From assembly GCA_947069175.1 (NCBI GenBank), contig CAMTDV010000027.1, positions 35,415,369 through 35,479,368 on the forward strand: a stretch of DNA of 64,000 bases, read 5' to 3'. Every line of letters starts with the position of its first letter. Positions within the stretch are counted from its first letter, which is position 1. The notes under the pieces are model-generated. The model searched no databases. It was not told the origin of the DNA and worked only from the letters and a program-made list of their open reading frames with translations. A program made the translations under genes and the position numbers. The stretch is from Scalesia atractyloides (taxonomy: Eukaryota > Streptophyta > Magnoliopsida > Asterales > Asteraceae). Below, one piece after another: positions 1-11,275 of this stretch.

Positions 1-457
1 TTGGTGATGGGTCAGACATTGAAATAAAAGTCATGGGCTCAATATTGTTGGAATGTAAAAATAAGGAACAATGACTTGTTACTAATGTATATTACATTCG
101 GAGTCTTTAAAGCAATATTTTGAGCTTAGGGCAAGTAACAGAAATCGGATGTGAAGTAATTATTAAATACAACCGGTTACATATGTATGACATAAGAAAA
201 ACACTTCTCATGAAGGTTGAACGTTCAAAGAATAGACTTTACATAACTAATTTGAAAATTGGTACACCCATATCCCATTAAGCAAATTTACAAGATAAAG
301 CATGGTTATGGCACGCATGACTATACGAAATGAATTTTAGTGCAACCAGAGATGTAACACAGAAGAATTTAGTTAAAGGAGTACCTTGAAATTCACAATC
401 CTTGAAGTCTGTGTTGCATGCCTACTCGAAAAGCATAGCAGAGCTCTATACCCAAGA
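1..457 (+). pseudogene. Ty1/copia pol relic, part 1 (protease end to GAG-pre-integrase)
   Basis: Broken conceptual translation matches the start of a copia polyprotein. It runs from a GDGSDIEIKVMGSI-like stretch through VYYI, NILSLGQ and GCEVI motifs after the protease, then LLMKVERSKNRLY, KNLVKGVP and KHSRALYP, which are hallmarks of the GAG-pre-integrase region. Stops and frameshifts are frequent, so it is dead. It enters from the left edge of the window and stops at 457, exactly where a gypsy LTR begins. The same protein resumes at 20188, and the codons CCA AGA (left) and ACT GAA TCT (right) rejoin in frame. The two pieces are therefore one element split by a 19.7-kb insertion. Confidence 0.8.
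453..457. repeat. Candidate 5-bp target site of the gypsy insertion
   Basis: CAAGA lies directly before the gypsy LTR start. The corresponding bases at the far junction, 20183-20187, read TATGA (3 of 5 match), so the duplication is only tentatively supported and would be old. Confidence 0.35.
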
Positions 458-3400
458 TGTGACAACTGTGGCGTAACCAGGTAAACCCTAATTAATACGC
501 ACGACTTACAGGTTTTACCAAGCGATACTAATCATGCCTCGGATGAATCTGAGGCATGTTATAGTGAACTTATGAACGATAATAGTTAGAAGATTTTTAT
601 TGGGGCCTTGGCACGCAGAAAACGGGTTAAACAGAAAGATTTCCAGTTAACAATGCTTAACCATTAAACACGAAGGAACGTCCGTAAACGATGCTAGAGA
701 CATGTAATTACGTAGATATGATCCGTACACTATCACATAGGGTCATTGATGCCTTATCGGGTAAAAAAACACGTTAAACAAAGTAGTTTTCGGTTAACGA
801 AATGTCTTCGGTTTTAATGCGTACGGTAATAACCAAATATGCATTATGCCGTCAGACAAGCCTAAAAACACTTATATAACATTAACTTAAGGTATTTTAA
901 ATAAAAACGCTAAAGCGTTCGGGTTTTCATTACCGTTGGGTTCTTTTTTTTAATACGAAAAACCCCGCAAAAAACATGTTATTTCATGCATATTTACCAA
1001 ACGAGGGACGCGTTTGGGACCCACTAATGAGGTAACCCAAGATATCAGCTAAAACTTATAAAAAATGCAAAAATAATAGGATTGAAAAGCTAAAGAAGGG
1101 TCTACAAGACCCTTTCACGTTTGATCAGCCCTTAAAAGGGCATTCTTTCTCCTTTGTTTCATTTTTTCAAACATCTCATAACACTTTTCTCACACTTAAA
1201 CTTCTGCTCTAGCAATAATCTAGCAAAAACACAACCAAAACTTTAGGTAGAGATATGATTTTATAGTGTTTATATGTCTTTTTTATGCTAAAATATGTGT
1301 TTGACAAAAAGAACTTGGTTTGATCTATAAACTCAAAGTTTTTTTTGAATATGAGGGTTTTTCAAACTTGGTTTATGTGTAACAAGGTTGTTCATGGTGT
1401 TTTATGATGAAAGCCTCGGGTTATGGATACAAAATGTGAACCGTTCGATAATAATCAGACAAAACAAAACCATTTTACCGAAAAAGATTGATAAAAAAGC
1501 TTGATTCATGATGTTGGATACATAATTGTTTTTATATGATGTGTATGAACTATACCTAGCTTTACTCAGCCTTTGGGATTGTAGAAATTGCCCAAAATAT
1601 CGAGAAATGGAAAGTATAACACTCGAAAACCGAATTTAGGGGCTTTAGACCTTGGTTTAGCATAATGTTTTGCGTGGGTATTGTTAGCACTTGAAAATTT
1701 ACAGGTTGATTATATATGATGAAAATAAGGCCCCTGTAAAATTTGATAATTTGTGCTTATTCTGAGAATATCTGATGAATTTTATGGTGTTTAATGGCGT
1801 TAATTTGGGGAAAATATCAAATGGGTTCGATAAATGACCAGATTTTGCAGAGATGTTATGTTTGAGATAAGAATGATCCACAAAATTGTGCATCATTGGC
1901 GGATTTTAGATACAGTTTTTAAATTGCGTTGTCTTGAATTTTCAGCAACCGAAACGTTGTTTGGAAAACTCGATTGAACCTGAAAATTTTCTAGGGAATT
2001 TCTAGACATATTAGAAGACTTCAGTAAAAAGTTGAGATTTTTCGGAAGTTGGATGATGGTAATCGCCAATTTATTGGTTTAAACGTTATTTTAAAGCGGA
2101 ATTATTAAATATAATAAATGATTTATATAAATTATGAAAATAATTTTCTGGATTATATATTATTAAAGATTTATATATTTTTTCAGAATTTTATTAAAGT
2201 TAGAATTAACCGTGCTATTAAAATATATTATTCTAATGAAAAACCACAATTTAATCATTTAACGAACCTGACGGAACTGATGTACCGAGCGTTGGCTTAA
2301 TTGGAGATAATTATGAAGTCGGAGTAATTCCGAGCTGTTTTGAGGTAAACTGGGTAATTGTGGTACATTACATGATAGTTTAGGAAGTCCCTAGACGACG
2401 AAAACGGAAACTATAATTTAAACGACCTAGACAGTTGTAACGCCCGAACTTTCTTTATAAAAAAAATCACTTTATATTAGTTAACACATTGGAATATTAT
2501 ATATGATTAGCCATTTCCCAAACACCTAAAACGAACAACTATGGCCGCCATGGTAAATGGTGCACAGGAGCCAAACGTGATTTTCACACCAACACAATAC
2601 ACATCGCCATACTTTTAGGCTGTAAGTCCGTTCTCGGATAAAGATTCACATATGAGCATGAGATATAACGATTACCGATTCATACATTGTCTTCGGTAAT
2701 TAACCGAACATGAACTTATACTAGGATCGGATTAGGATACAAAGCGAGAGCTGTATTGTGATTACTTATGTGTGCATAGCTATCAGTTGAATTTCATTAC
2801 GCTTTTTTCCAAATTGTTTTACTTAGGGTGAATTGCATGTTACATACATCTATACTTGTCTATACTTGCACATGAAAAAAGTGGTTTGATGTGAATTATC
2901 TGATTAACACTAACACATGAAAAGTCCCCACAGACCCAAGTGATCAACCGTAGGCCGGTGAATGTGTAAATAGTACTATTGGTTTGACAAACCCAATTGC
3001 GATGGCATGGAACGCCATAGGATACACCGCAATTAGACATATTCATACAAAGGCTATGGGGTGTTAGCCATAGTTACACGGGAGAGTGACGTGGTAGATG
3101 TAGACCACAGGATTGAGAATGTACAGTCGAGGCTTCACTTGTGGGCTTAGTATAGTTACACAATGTGTGCTAATCCTGATTATGTATACATTAATCTGAT
3201 ACGGAGAGAAACCCTCAAACTCACCAACTATTTGTAGTTGACCTTATACAACTTTAACATTCTTTTCAAGCAAGGCGAAGGAAGAGTAACGTGTGAATGT
3301 GCTAGATGATTTCAGTTTTGCATGCGGATACTATTGTAGATAGACGCATATTTATTCAAGACAAGCAGCTTTTGGAAGTTGTACCTATAAATTATACGTT

Positions 3401-3524
3401 AGTGTGTAAACAAATCATGTAACCGATGTTTCTCTAGTGTTTAATACATCTGTACGAACAATGTGTTTGTGACATGTGTCTGTTGCACCCAACGTGCGCT
3501 TCCGCTGCGAGTCAGGGTGTGACA
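458..3524 (+). repeat. 5' LTR of decayed Ty3/gypsy element (3.07 kb as delimited)
   Basis: It begins TGTGACAACTGTGGC and ends GTCAGGGTGTGACA just before a primer binding site. The start is repeated at 10071 immediately after a polypurine tract, and 458-1915 aligns with 10071-10234 plus 19043-20187. The remaining 1.6 kb (1916-3524) has no counterpart in the 3' LTR. A second LTR-start-like sequence, TGTAACGCCCGAAC, lies at 2436, so this stretch may be composite. A promoter-proximal pyrimidine-rich segment near 1140-1220 precedes the usual untranslated leader. No coding capacity is apparent. Confidence 0.75.
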
Positions 3525-3529
3525 GAAGA

Positions 3530-3541
3530 TGGTATCAAAGC
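3530..3541 (+). other. Primer binding site (tRNA-iMet type) of gypsy element
   Basis: TGGTATCAAAGC lies five bases after the LTR end. It differs by one base from TGGTATCAGAGC, the complement of the plant initiator tRNA-Met 3' end, and it fixes the 3' boundary of the 5' LTR. Confidence 0.75.
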
Positions 3542-3897
3542 CATCGGTTATAGAAATTTAGGTATTCTTTGAGAGCCTAGACTATAATCATAAGCGTGAC
3601 CCCCCACGATTAGAACCTGTAGTGACCGAGTCATAGTGGCTATTATCATGATGATCTTGTCAAGCATATAAGTTATATGGTCTAGAACTTAATAACATAT
3701 CTGCTTATACTTGGGAGTTCTAAGAACATCATTAAGAGATGACAGGAAGTGAACATGAATACTACTAACATATACCGGTAAGTATAAGAATAATCTTTGA
3801 TGCCAATGTGCAAGTAGGTGTATACATTTATGTGTGCATTGCGTTTACTTAACCAATAATTAGAACCTGTTATCATAACTTATTTTCATGCAGACAG

Positions 3898-4050
3898 ATG
3901 TCGAGGATTGGGAGTCTTGAGCCAGAGGAGGAGCCGTATATAGACAGCGAGGAGGAAGACCCGGACGAGGATCAGGAGGAGGATCCTGATGAGGAGCCGG
4001 AGGAAGATGAAGAGATAGAGTCTGGTCGGAGGAGGCCCTGTTTGTCCTGA
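3898..4050 (+). CDS. Short acidic leader ORF of the gypsy element
   Basis: ATG to TGA, 50 residues. It opens MSRIGSLEPEEEPYIDSEEE and continues with repeated PDE/EDQEED units, so almost half the residues are Glu or Asp. Comparable acidic (E/D-P) repeats occur in the leader or gag N-terminus of long-LTR chromovirus-type gypsy elements in Asteraceae, as far as I recall. It sits between the primer site and gag on the same strand. Whether it was once fused in frame to gag cannot be judged, because the following 800 bp are degenerate. It is a remnant with no host function claimed. Confidence 0.4.
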   Translation: MSRIGSLEPEEEPYIDSEEEDPDEDQEEDPDEEPEEDEEIESGRRRPCLS

Positions 4051-4930
4051 GATATTCAGTATATTATCAGGCTACGTGTGCGGTACCCCACCCCCACACC
4101 ATACCTAGGTACTGTCGGTCATAGCCATACTTTCGAACCGTACTATCATATGCCTATGGCTTGACGGACTCCCACCTCTGTTTCAGACTGTAGGGATCAG
4201 AGGTCCCCCACATCGAACACACCAGTATCATGTATCCCACCTGTTTTATCGGGCGTACCCACCCCATTCGTACCGAGATACCGAGTTGCAGTCCGAATGA
4301 GCGTACCGATGCCCGTCCTAGCTTTTACTCCTCCCCGATGCACCAACGAGATAGGCGCGTCATCTTGTTCGATAGGTCAGTCTTCTCACCCAGTTTGGGG
4401 TATACCTGTTTCATAGGAAGAGCCACGAGTTCCACCTCCAGGTACCAGTTGAATGGACTATTTGTATGATCAGGTGGTATCACCCAGTGTCGTTAGGGTG
4501 GAGGACGCGCAGCATAGGCGGGGTATGTATGACTGTATTGTAGGTACTTAGTAGGCAGTTATCGCCCTCTAACAGACTATTGCGTATGCCTGTTATCGTA
4601 AGGGTCGTATCCAGACTCTGCTATATATTTGTTTAGGAGTGGTGGTGATGTTGATGATGACTTTCGCATGATTGATGTCCCAGATATGTAGGTAGGAGTG
4701 ACAGTTACTTATGTACATATATCTTTTCACATCCCATTCAAGCACTAGGCAGGTGTATGCCTATGTCGAGATGGTGATGTGTGACACAGTCTGTTACTAG
4801 TACTAGACCTTGTTAGTATGTGTGGATGTCACCGTGGTGACAAATTTTGACATGCACGTTACAAGCACTGATCCTTGGTGGGTTAAGTCTACGTGCCAAT
4901 TTTGATCCTTTGTATAGAGGCATTTTTGTT
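4051..4930 (+). other. Degenerate gypsy leader, no intact gene
   Basis: Proline/threonine-type codons and short open stretches suggest it once continued the leader reading frame, but stops occur in all frames. No motif beyond that is recognisable. Confidence 0.4.
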
Positions 4931-5349
4931 ATATATAGGAGAGGGTTTAAATGAGAACGCTAAATATCACGAGAACCGTGAGAATGAATGAAAAAACCAC
5001 TAGAACTTGGTCAAAAAACAAGTGAAATTCAAAATATCTTTTTACACTTGTCATTATAATTCGAATACAATTCTAGAAATTCAATTTACACATTTAAATT
5101 TATGTGAATTCGAATAAAGAAAATTTACACAGGTGTAAGTTTGCCATTTACACATGTGTCAATTTTTTATATATACACATGTGTAAAAAATCTAATAAGA
5201 GTGATTTTGAGAGGAGAAATGAATTATTTGATGTTGTAATTTCTTTTTTTGATTTTGTATTTTAATTAAAATGATGATTGTATTAAAAAATGGTTTTGAT
5301 TGGTTTTCTTACGGTTCCCACAATATTAAGTGTTCTCAAGATAACCCTC

Positions 5350-5390
<41 letters not shown>
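4931..5390. mobile_element. Foldback (MITE-like) element with ~50-bp inverted ends, flanked by TA runs
   Basis: The left end reads TATATAGGAGAGGGTTTAAA then TGAGAAC and GAGAACCGTGAGAA. The reverse complement of the right end gives TATATAGAGAG, GAGGGTT, TGAGAACACTTAATATTGTG and GGAACCGTAAG. The two arms agree over roughly 50 bp with scattered mismatches. The interior is AT-rich, with several ACACATGTGT palindromes near 5150-5185, and codes for nothing. It separates the gypsy leader from gag, so it is a later insertion. The right flank is a CT then TA microsatellite (5350-5390). The superfamily cannot be assigned from the ends alone. Confidence 0.55.
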
Positions 5391-5399
<9 letters not shown>

Positions 5400-5516
5400 G
5401 ATAGTGACTTTTGTTTATTCGTGTTAATGTGTACAATGCTAGCATTAAAATGTGTGATGGAATAAAATAAAATGTTTAACATCAGTACCGATCTATGTGC
5501 ATTTTATGTTATAGAA

Positions 5517-6660
5517 ATGGCTCCAAAACGGGCAAACCTGATGACTGAGGCTAAAATTTACGAAATGATAACACAAAAAATAAAAGTGGTGATCCCAACT
5601 ATTGTAACACAAGTCACCATGGGTGTTAATGCAAACATACCTAATCCCCAATCTAATCCTAACGTTGCTCAAGCAGGCCCGAGCAATGTGAGGCAGGGAT
5701 ATACGTATAAACAGCTCATAGAGTGTAAGCCGATAGAATTCAATGGTATCAAAGAACTAGCATTGTTAAATGGTTTAAGAAAACTGAATCCGTTATCAGT
5801 ATCAGCAAATGCCCAGCAGGTTGCATAGTGAAATACACTACGTGCTCATTTATATATAACACTTTAAACTGGTGGAACACAATTGTTCAAACATGTGGGC
5901 AAGCAGCCATTAACACTAGGACTTGAAAGGAACTAAAGCACTTCTGTTGGAACGTTTTTGTCCGGTGAATGCAATCTAGAAACTCGAGCACGAATTCTGG
6001 AACTTACAAATGTAAGGGGCAGACCACGAGGGGTATACTAATCGTTTTAATGAACTAGCCCGTTTATTACTAGACATGGTGAGACCGGAGTCGAAACGTA
6101 TTGAGCGTTATATATGGGGGTTAGCTCCGGAGGTATGAAGTAATGTAAATTCGGTGGAACACCTAACGATGCATAATTCTGTGTCGAGGGTCAGTACTAT
6201 TACGTTGGACATAGCTAGGAGAGCTATTTTGAGAATGCTCGGTGAACCCGCAAGTGCTAAGAGAACCGATTATGATTCGAGGCCACAAGGAAGTCAACAG
6301 AACAAACGTGCCTGATCTACCAACAAAAGTTCTGCCATAACTACTCATGATGTGAGACCGGATAATTACAAGGGAACATTGCCAAAGTGTAGTTTTCATT
6401 ATTCGGGAGAACGTTGATCGGTGGCATGCAATAAGTGTCGAAGCTTTGGACACTACACTCGTAACTGTAAGACCCCCCTCTGATAATTCAAACCTTTCAA
6501 ACCAACCAAACCGTTTCCAAACCCCACAACCCCAACCAATCCAACAACAACCCTAACAACAGAACCAACAATTGACTTTTCCTCGTGCTTGCAATGAGTG
6601 TGGCAGTATGGAACACCTAAAAAGAAATTATCCCAAACTTAACCAAGGACCGATAGGGAG
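5517..6660 (+). pseudogene. Ty3/gypsy gag, broken
   Basis: The start is MAPKRANLMTEAKIYEMI at 5517, followed by the retrotransposon-gag domain. That domain is recognisable across frames (LNWWNT near 5870; YTNRFNELARL near 6035-6065; ERYIWGLAPEV near 6100). A canonical CCHC zinc knuckle, CNKCRSFGHYTRNC, lies near 6427-6468. A second knuckle near 6590, CNECGSMEHLKRNY, has its last Cys replaced by Tyr. Stops and frameshifts lie at several points (for example 5826-5828). Gag would have formed the virus-like particle and packaged RNA. The order gag-PR-RT-RH-IN continues downstream, typical of a chromovirus; Tekay/Del is the most likely lineage from motif style and long LTRs. Confidence 0.8.
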
Positions 6661-7140
6661 GCTAACACAGGGGCAAGCATCCAATACAAACCAGTCCCGA
6701 GGATGTGCTTTTATTATCGGATCGAGTGACGCATGCCAAGATCTTAAAGTGGTCACAGGTACATTCCTAGTTTCTGATCAGTATACCTCAGTGTTATTTG
6801 ATATAGATGAAGATAGTAGCTTTATTTTATTAACATTTTACCTCTGATAGTGAACTAACAAGTCCTTACTATATAGAACTTGCTAACGGTAAACCTATAA
6901 CTAGCCACCAAATCATTCATAACTGCCCTGCTATTCTTAATGACCACCAATTCCTTATCTACCTACTACTGGTAGAACTCGGAAGCTATGATATAGTAGT
7001 GGGCATGGACTGGTGTCCAAATATGAAGCCGGAATTATCTGTGAAAGGAAGATTGTTAGAATTCCTCTCACTGACAACAAAGTGATCATGGTACAAGGAG
7101 AGAAAGTGGGTACCATGTTACCTCTTATATCTCACCTCAA
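6661..7140 (+). pseudogene. Ty3/gypsy aspartic protease, broken
   Basis: Translation gives a GCAFIIGSSDACQD stretch, then VVTGTFLV and SVLFDIDEDSSF. The family motif here is LFDTGA, so the catalytic Asp-Thr-Gly reads Asp-Ile-Asp and is destroyed. The downstream part, with LANGK and VVGMDWL-like motifs (near 6880-7015), is in shifted frames. The protein would have cleaved the polyprotein. Confidence 0.7.
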
Positions 7141-8000
7141 GATGTTAAAATGCTACGTCAAGGATTTGTTGTATATATGTCGAGTGTAGCAGAAGCAGAG
7201 TCAGAAGAAAGATGTACTGAAGACATTTCAGTTATGTGCAAATACCCTGATATTTTCCCTAATGAATTACCTAGAGTGCCACCCAATCGACAAGTCGAAT
7301 TCCGCATCAACTTAATTCCGGCAGTAGCTCTGATTGCCAAAATACCTTACCAACTAGTGCCTTCAGAGATGCAAGAATTATCCACCCAGTTGCAAGAACT
7401 GCTAGACAGAGGCTTTATACGTCCCAGTTATTCCCCTTTGGGAACGTAGTGTTGTTTCTGAAGCAGAAATATGGGAGCTTACGGAAGTGCATAGATTACC
7501 AGGAGCTGAACAAGGTTACCATCAAGAACAAATATCCCCTTCCTCCGATAGATGATCTGTTTGATCAGCTTCAAGGAGCAAGATACTTTTCAAAGATCGA
7601 TATCAGATTAGGGTATCATCAAGGGAAAATCCAAGAGGAAGATGTCCCTAAAATAGCTTTCCGAACTTGATATAGACATTATGAGTTCCTAGTTATGCCC
7701 ATTGGATTGACCAACGCACCTGCCGTGTTTATGTATCTCATGAACCGAGTTTGTAAACCTTATCTCAACAAGTTTGTTATAGTCTTTATTGACGATATCT
7801 TGATATATTTGAAAAGCAAAAAGAGCATGAGCATCACCTAAAAACAATTCTAGAACTGTTGAAGTAGGAACAATTATATATAAAACTATCAAAGTGTGAT
7901 TTGTGGCTACAAGAGGTGTAATTCTTGTGGCATGTTGTGGATCAACAAAATTCATATAGACCTTAGCAAAATTGAAGCCATTAAGAGTTGGCATGTGCCT
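7141..8000 (+). pseudogene. Ty3/gypsy reverse transcriptase, broken
   Basis: The motifs appear in order: KYPDIFPNELPRVPP (linker), ELLDRGFIRPSYSPLG, GSLRKCIDYQELNKVTIKN, YPLPPIDDLFDQLQGA and FSKIDIRLGYHQ. These are followed by a stop at 7670, then YEFLVMPIGLTNAPAVF and the catalytic VFIDDILIY near 7780-7810, where both active-site aspartates survive. At least one frameshift (about 7447) and several stops interrupt it. Sequence style fits the chromovirus branch of Ty3/gypsy. Confidence 0.85.
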
Positions 8001-8600
8001 AAGTCACTGAAGGAAATCCACTAATTCTTGGGTTTGGCCGATTACTATTGTTGCTTCATGGAGAACTATTCCTATATTGCACAATCCCTAACCTATTTGA
8101 CTCAAAAGTATCGGAAATATGAATAGGGTGAAGAACAAGAGACAACTTTCCAACTGTTGAAACAGAAGTTGTGTGAAGCACCAATTTTAACTCTTCTAGA
8201 GGGAAATGATGATTCGTGGTGTATTGTGACATTTCTCGGCGAGGCCTCGAATGCGTACTGATGCAAAGGAACGAAGTTATCGCATATGATTCCCAGTAGT
8301 TGAAAGTTCATTAAAAGAATCACACCACCCATGATTTGGAGTTGGGAGCAGTAATATTCGCACTTAAAATATGTAGGCATTACTTGAATGGTATGAAGTG
8401 CATGATTTATATGGATCACAAGAGCTTGCAAAACATATTTGATGAAAAGGAGCTTAACATTAGGCAGCATAGATAGGGAGCTATTGAATGACTACGACTG
8501 TGAAATTCGATATCATCCAGGTAAGGGTAATGTAGTAGCCGACGCCTTGAGCCAGAAAGACAGAGTTAAGCCACTTAGAGTGCAAGCACTTGGAATGATT
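8001..8600 (+). pseudogene. Ty3/gypsy RNase H, broken
   Basis: Frames mixed by indels still show a LGLADYY-like connection (about 8030), FQLLKQKLCEAPILTL (about 8140-8200), a decayed catalytic core, HDLELGAVIFALK (about 8330-8370), MDHKSLQNIFDEKELN and the terminal RYHPGKGNVVADALS (about 8510-8555). It would have degraded the RNA strand during cDNA synthesis. Confidence 0.75.
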
Positions 8601-8663
8601 TTTTAAACTAGTCTCAAGGAGCAGATTCGTGTCGCTCAAACTAAAGCCTTGAAGGAAGGCTAA

Positions 8664-9470
8664 ATGGAGAATGAGGACCTACATGGAAATGAGAAGAATT
8701 TTGAAAAAGAAGCACAAAAAGTATTGTACTTCAAAAACAGAGTATGGATTCCTTCTTATCATGATCTAAGACAATTGATCATGATCAAAGCACACAAATC
8801 TAAATACCCTATTCACCAAGGTATAGATAAGATGTACCACGACCTTAAGGAATTCAACCGGTGGCCCGATATGAAAAAGGATGTAGCTGAGTACGCAAGT
8901 AAATGTTTGACATGTACTCGAGTGAAAGTTGAATACCAAAAGCCCGAAAAACCTCAGTGGAAATGGAAACAAATCACGATGGATTTCGTGACCCACTTAC
9001 CTAAGACACCTCGAAGCCACGATGTGATTTGAGTAGTAGTGGATAGACTAACCAAATCTGCAGACTTCATGCCTATTCGTACGAATTACAAAACTGAGAA
9101 ACTAGCCAAAATTTACACTAACGTAACTGTGGCTAGACATGGTGTACCAATTGGCATCATTTTGGACCGTTATAGTCATTTCACTTTCAATTATGGTAGA
9201 TATTACGAGAAGTTTAGGAACCCGAATCAATTTGAGCAAAGCTTACCAACCCAAACTGATAGTCAGCGAATAATCCAAACGTTAGAAGATTTACTCCGCG
9301 CTTGTGTGTTGGATTTTGGAGGAATCTGGGATAAGCATCTTCCACTTATCGCATTCTCGTACAATAATAGCTATCACAACAGTATTCAGGTTGCACCATA
9401 TGAGGTACTATACGGACGAAAGTGTAGATCGCCACTTTGCTGGGCTGATGTTGACGACACCTAAGTCACA
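8664..9470 (+). pseudogene. Ty3/gypsy integrase, broken, catalytic Glu missing
   Basis: The HHCC zinc-binding module is visible (HKSKYPIHQGIDKMYHDL ... CLTC, about 8790-8925). The DDE core follows: WKQITMDFVTHLPKT with the first Asp, a stop at 9030-9032, VVDRLTKSADFMPI, ARHGVPIGIILDRYSHFT with the second Asp, and then QTDSQRIIQTLEDLLRACV. The family has QTDGQSER here; two codons including the catalytic Glu are gone. NNSYHNSIQVAPYEVLYGRK and CRSPLCW close the domain. The enzyme would have inserted cDNA into the genome. Confidence 0.8.
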
Positions 9471-9531
9471 GGAACATAACTAATTTAAGAAACTAAGGAC
9501 AAGATTCACAAGATCTGGAACAGAATAAAAG

Positions 9532-10015
9532 ATGCATGGGATCGACAGAGAGAAGAGTTATGCCGATACCCGCAGGAAACTGTTGTTCTTTGAAGTGGGC
9601 GACAAAGTGTTTCTAAAAGTGTCGCCATGGGAAGATGTGATAAGATTTGGTAAGGCGGGAAAGTTAGATCCAAGATACATCGAACCTTATAAGGTTATTG
9701 TTAAGGTTGGTCTAGTAGCTTACGCTTGAAGTTACCTTCCGAACTAAGTTCTATCCATGATGTCTTCTGCGTATCCAACTTGAAGAAATGCTTTACTGAT
9801 GAAGCTGCTATTGTACCGTTGGAAGACGTCCACGTAGATGACAAACTTCACTTTGTAGAAGAGCCCATTGAAATAGTGGAGGGTAAGATGAAACACTTAC
9901 ACCATAACAAAATCTCGCTAGTGAAATTATAGTGGAACTCTCAGCGAGGGCCCGAATACACCTAGGAATGAAAGGATGAATTTTTGTAAGAAACACCCTC
10001 ACCTCTTCCCCAACA
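9532..10015 (+). pseudogene. Ty3/gypsy integrase C-terminal region with chromodomain-like tail, broken
   Basis: The translation contains KSYADTRRKLLFFEVGDKVF, LKVSPWEDVIRFGKAGKLDP and RYIEPYKVI. After a frameshift near 9727 it gives LPSELSSIHDVFCVSNLKKC, then EPIEIVEGKMKHL and, past stops, WNSQRGPEYT and the HPHLFP-like end. This GPF/CHD-type tail is characteristic of Tekay/Del-like chromoviruses and supports that lineage call. The polypurine tract follows after about 50 bp. Confidence 0.75.
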
Positions 10016-10060
10016 AGAAAGTTGATGATACATAGAATTTCAAGGTTGAAATTTCTTAAC

Positions 10061-10070
10061 CGGGAGAGAA
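10061..10070 (+). other. Polypurine tract of gypsy element
   Basis: CGGGAGAGAA directly abuts the TGTGACAACTG LTR start at 10071. It is the plus-strand priming site and defines the 5' edge of the 3' LTR. Confidence 0.7.
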
Positions 10071-10234
10071 TGTGACAACTGTGGCAAAACCAGATAAACC
10101 CTAATTGATACGCATAGCTTACACGATTAACGAAACAATACTGATCATACCTCATATGAATCCGAGGGCACGTTAGTGAACATTAATAGTTAATAGACTA
10201 TTATTGGGGCCTTAGAACGCAGAAAACCGGTTAA
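10071..10234 (+). repeat. 3' LTR of gypsy element, first part
   Basis: It starts TGTGACAACTGTGGC and follows 458-640 closely. It is cut at 10234 by the non-autonomous element and continues at 19043; GTTAA is present on both sides. Confidence 0.8.
10230..10234. repeat. Target site duplication GTTAA, left copy
   Basis: GTTAA at 10230-10234 and again at 19043-19047 brackets the minus-strand LTR element exactly. A 5-bp duplication is what retroviral-type integrases leave. Confidence 0.85.
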
Positions 10235-11212
10235 TGTCACACCCTGACCCGCAGCGGAAAAGGTGATCGGGGCATGATTAGGTTTTCATCAAAGCTCCTG
10301 ACATTTATTATAACGTTTCATATTTATTATTACAATTTAAAGGAAATCATACAATCATAATTACAACATGTTCTACACATCTTTCTAGACTTCATTATTT
10401 TCTTCTAAGGCATTTCCTATGTTTTCCTTGCTTCATCATGTTCACCTGTATCATGTGTAAAAATGGTTTTTGGATCAACAAAAAGTTGGCGGGTGAATCC
10501 TATGAAAAACATTTGAACAAGTTTATTGATTTGATTATAAAATAAAGTGCATAACCACATATGAGTAAATATAGATGTAAACTTATTCACAAAACACTTA
10601 ATATTAAATAATGCACACACATACAATAATAGATTGTTTTGAGGCACGCGTTGCTCAACTCGTCTCCCACGAGGAACTGATGGGCCTAATAAATGAGTTT
10701 TGAGGCACGCGTTGTTCTACGAACTGATGGGCCTAATGAATGAGTTTTAAGGAACGCGTTGTTCAACTCGTCTCCCACGAGGAACTGAGGGGCCTAACAA
10801 ATAATTTGCATACAACTTGACAATATGTAATACATAACTACAAACAATATTTACATTCTAAGTTTAGATCATAATATGGTATAGCACGAGTTTGAATTAA
10901 CGAATTAGTTTAAGCGACACATGATACACCCCAAAACGTGTAATAAAAAGGGGATTTGTAAGATTCACTCACAGTGGTTGCGTTTCTTGGATTGATGATG
11001 AATGCGCACGAAATTGGATTTAACCACGAGAGAAACTAACCTAGATAATAACATAACGGTTCGGTAAATAAGCGGATTTTATTAATCATGTTTAGTAGGA
11101 TTTTTGGATATATTTTTGTGAGTTTAAGGCTATTTTCTAACTTTAAAAATGTTATTTTTAAGTATTTTTAATTTAAATAAATAAATAAAAAATAATAAAA
11201 AATTGTTGATTT

Positions 11213-11255
11213 TTGACCGTTGACCGTTGACTTGTTGACCGTTGACTTGTTGACC
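11213..11255. promoter_or_regulatory. Six-fold W-box cluster in 3' LTR
   Basis: The same six TTGAC(C/T) cores as in the 5' LTR. Being in the 3' LTR it could also act outward on flanking DNA. Confidence 0.55.
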
Positions 11256-11275
11256 GGTTCGGTCGGTTATATAGT

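Noticed and set aside
4230..4469. Plus-strand frame of 79 codons in the gypsy leader
   Set aside because: Composition and position indicate decayed leader sequence; no conserved motif.
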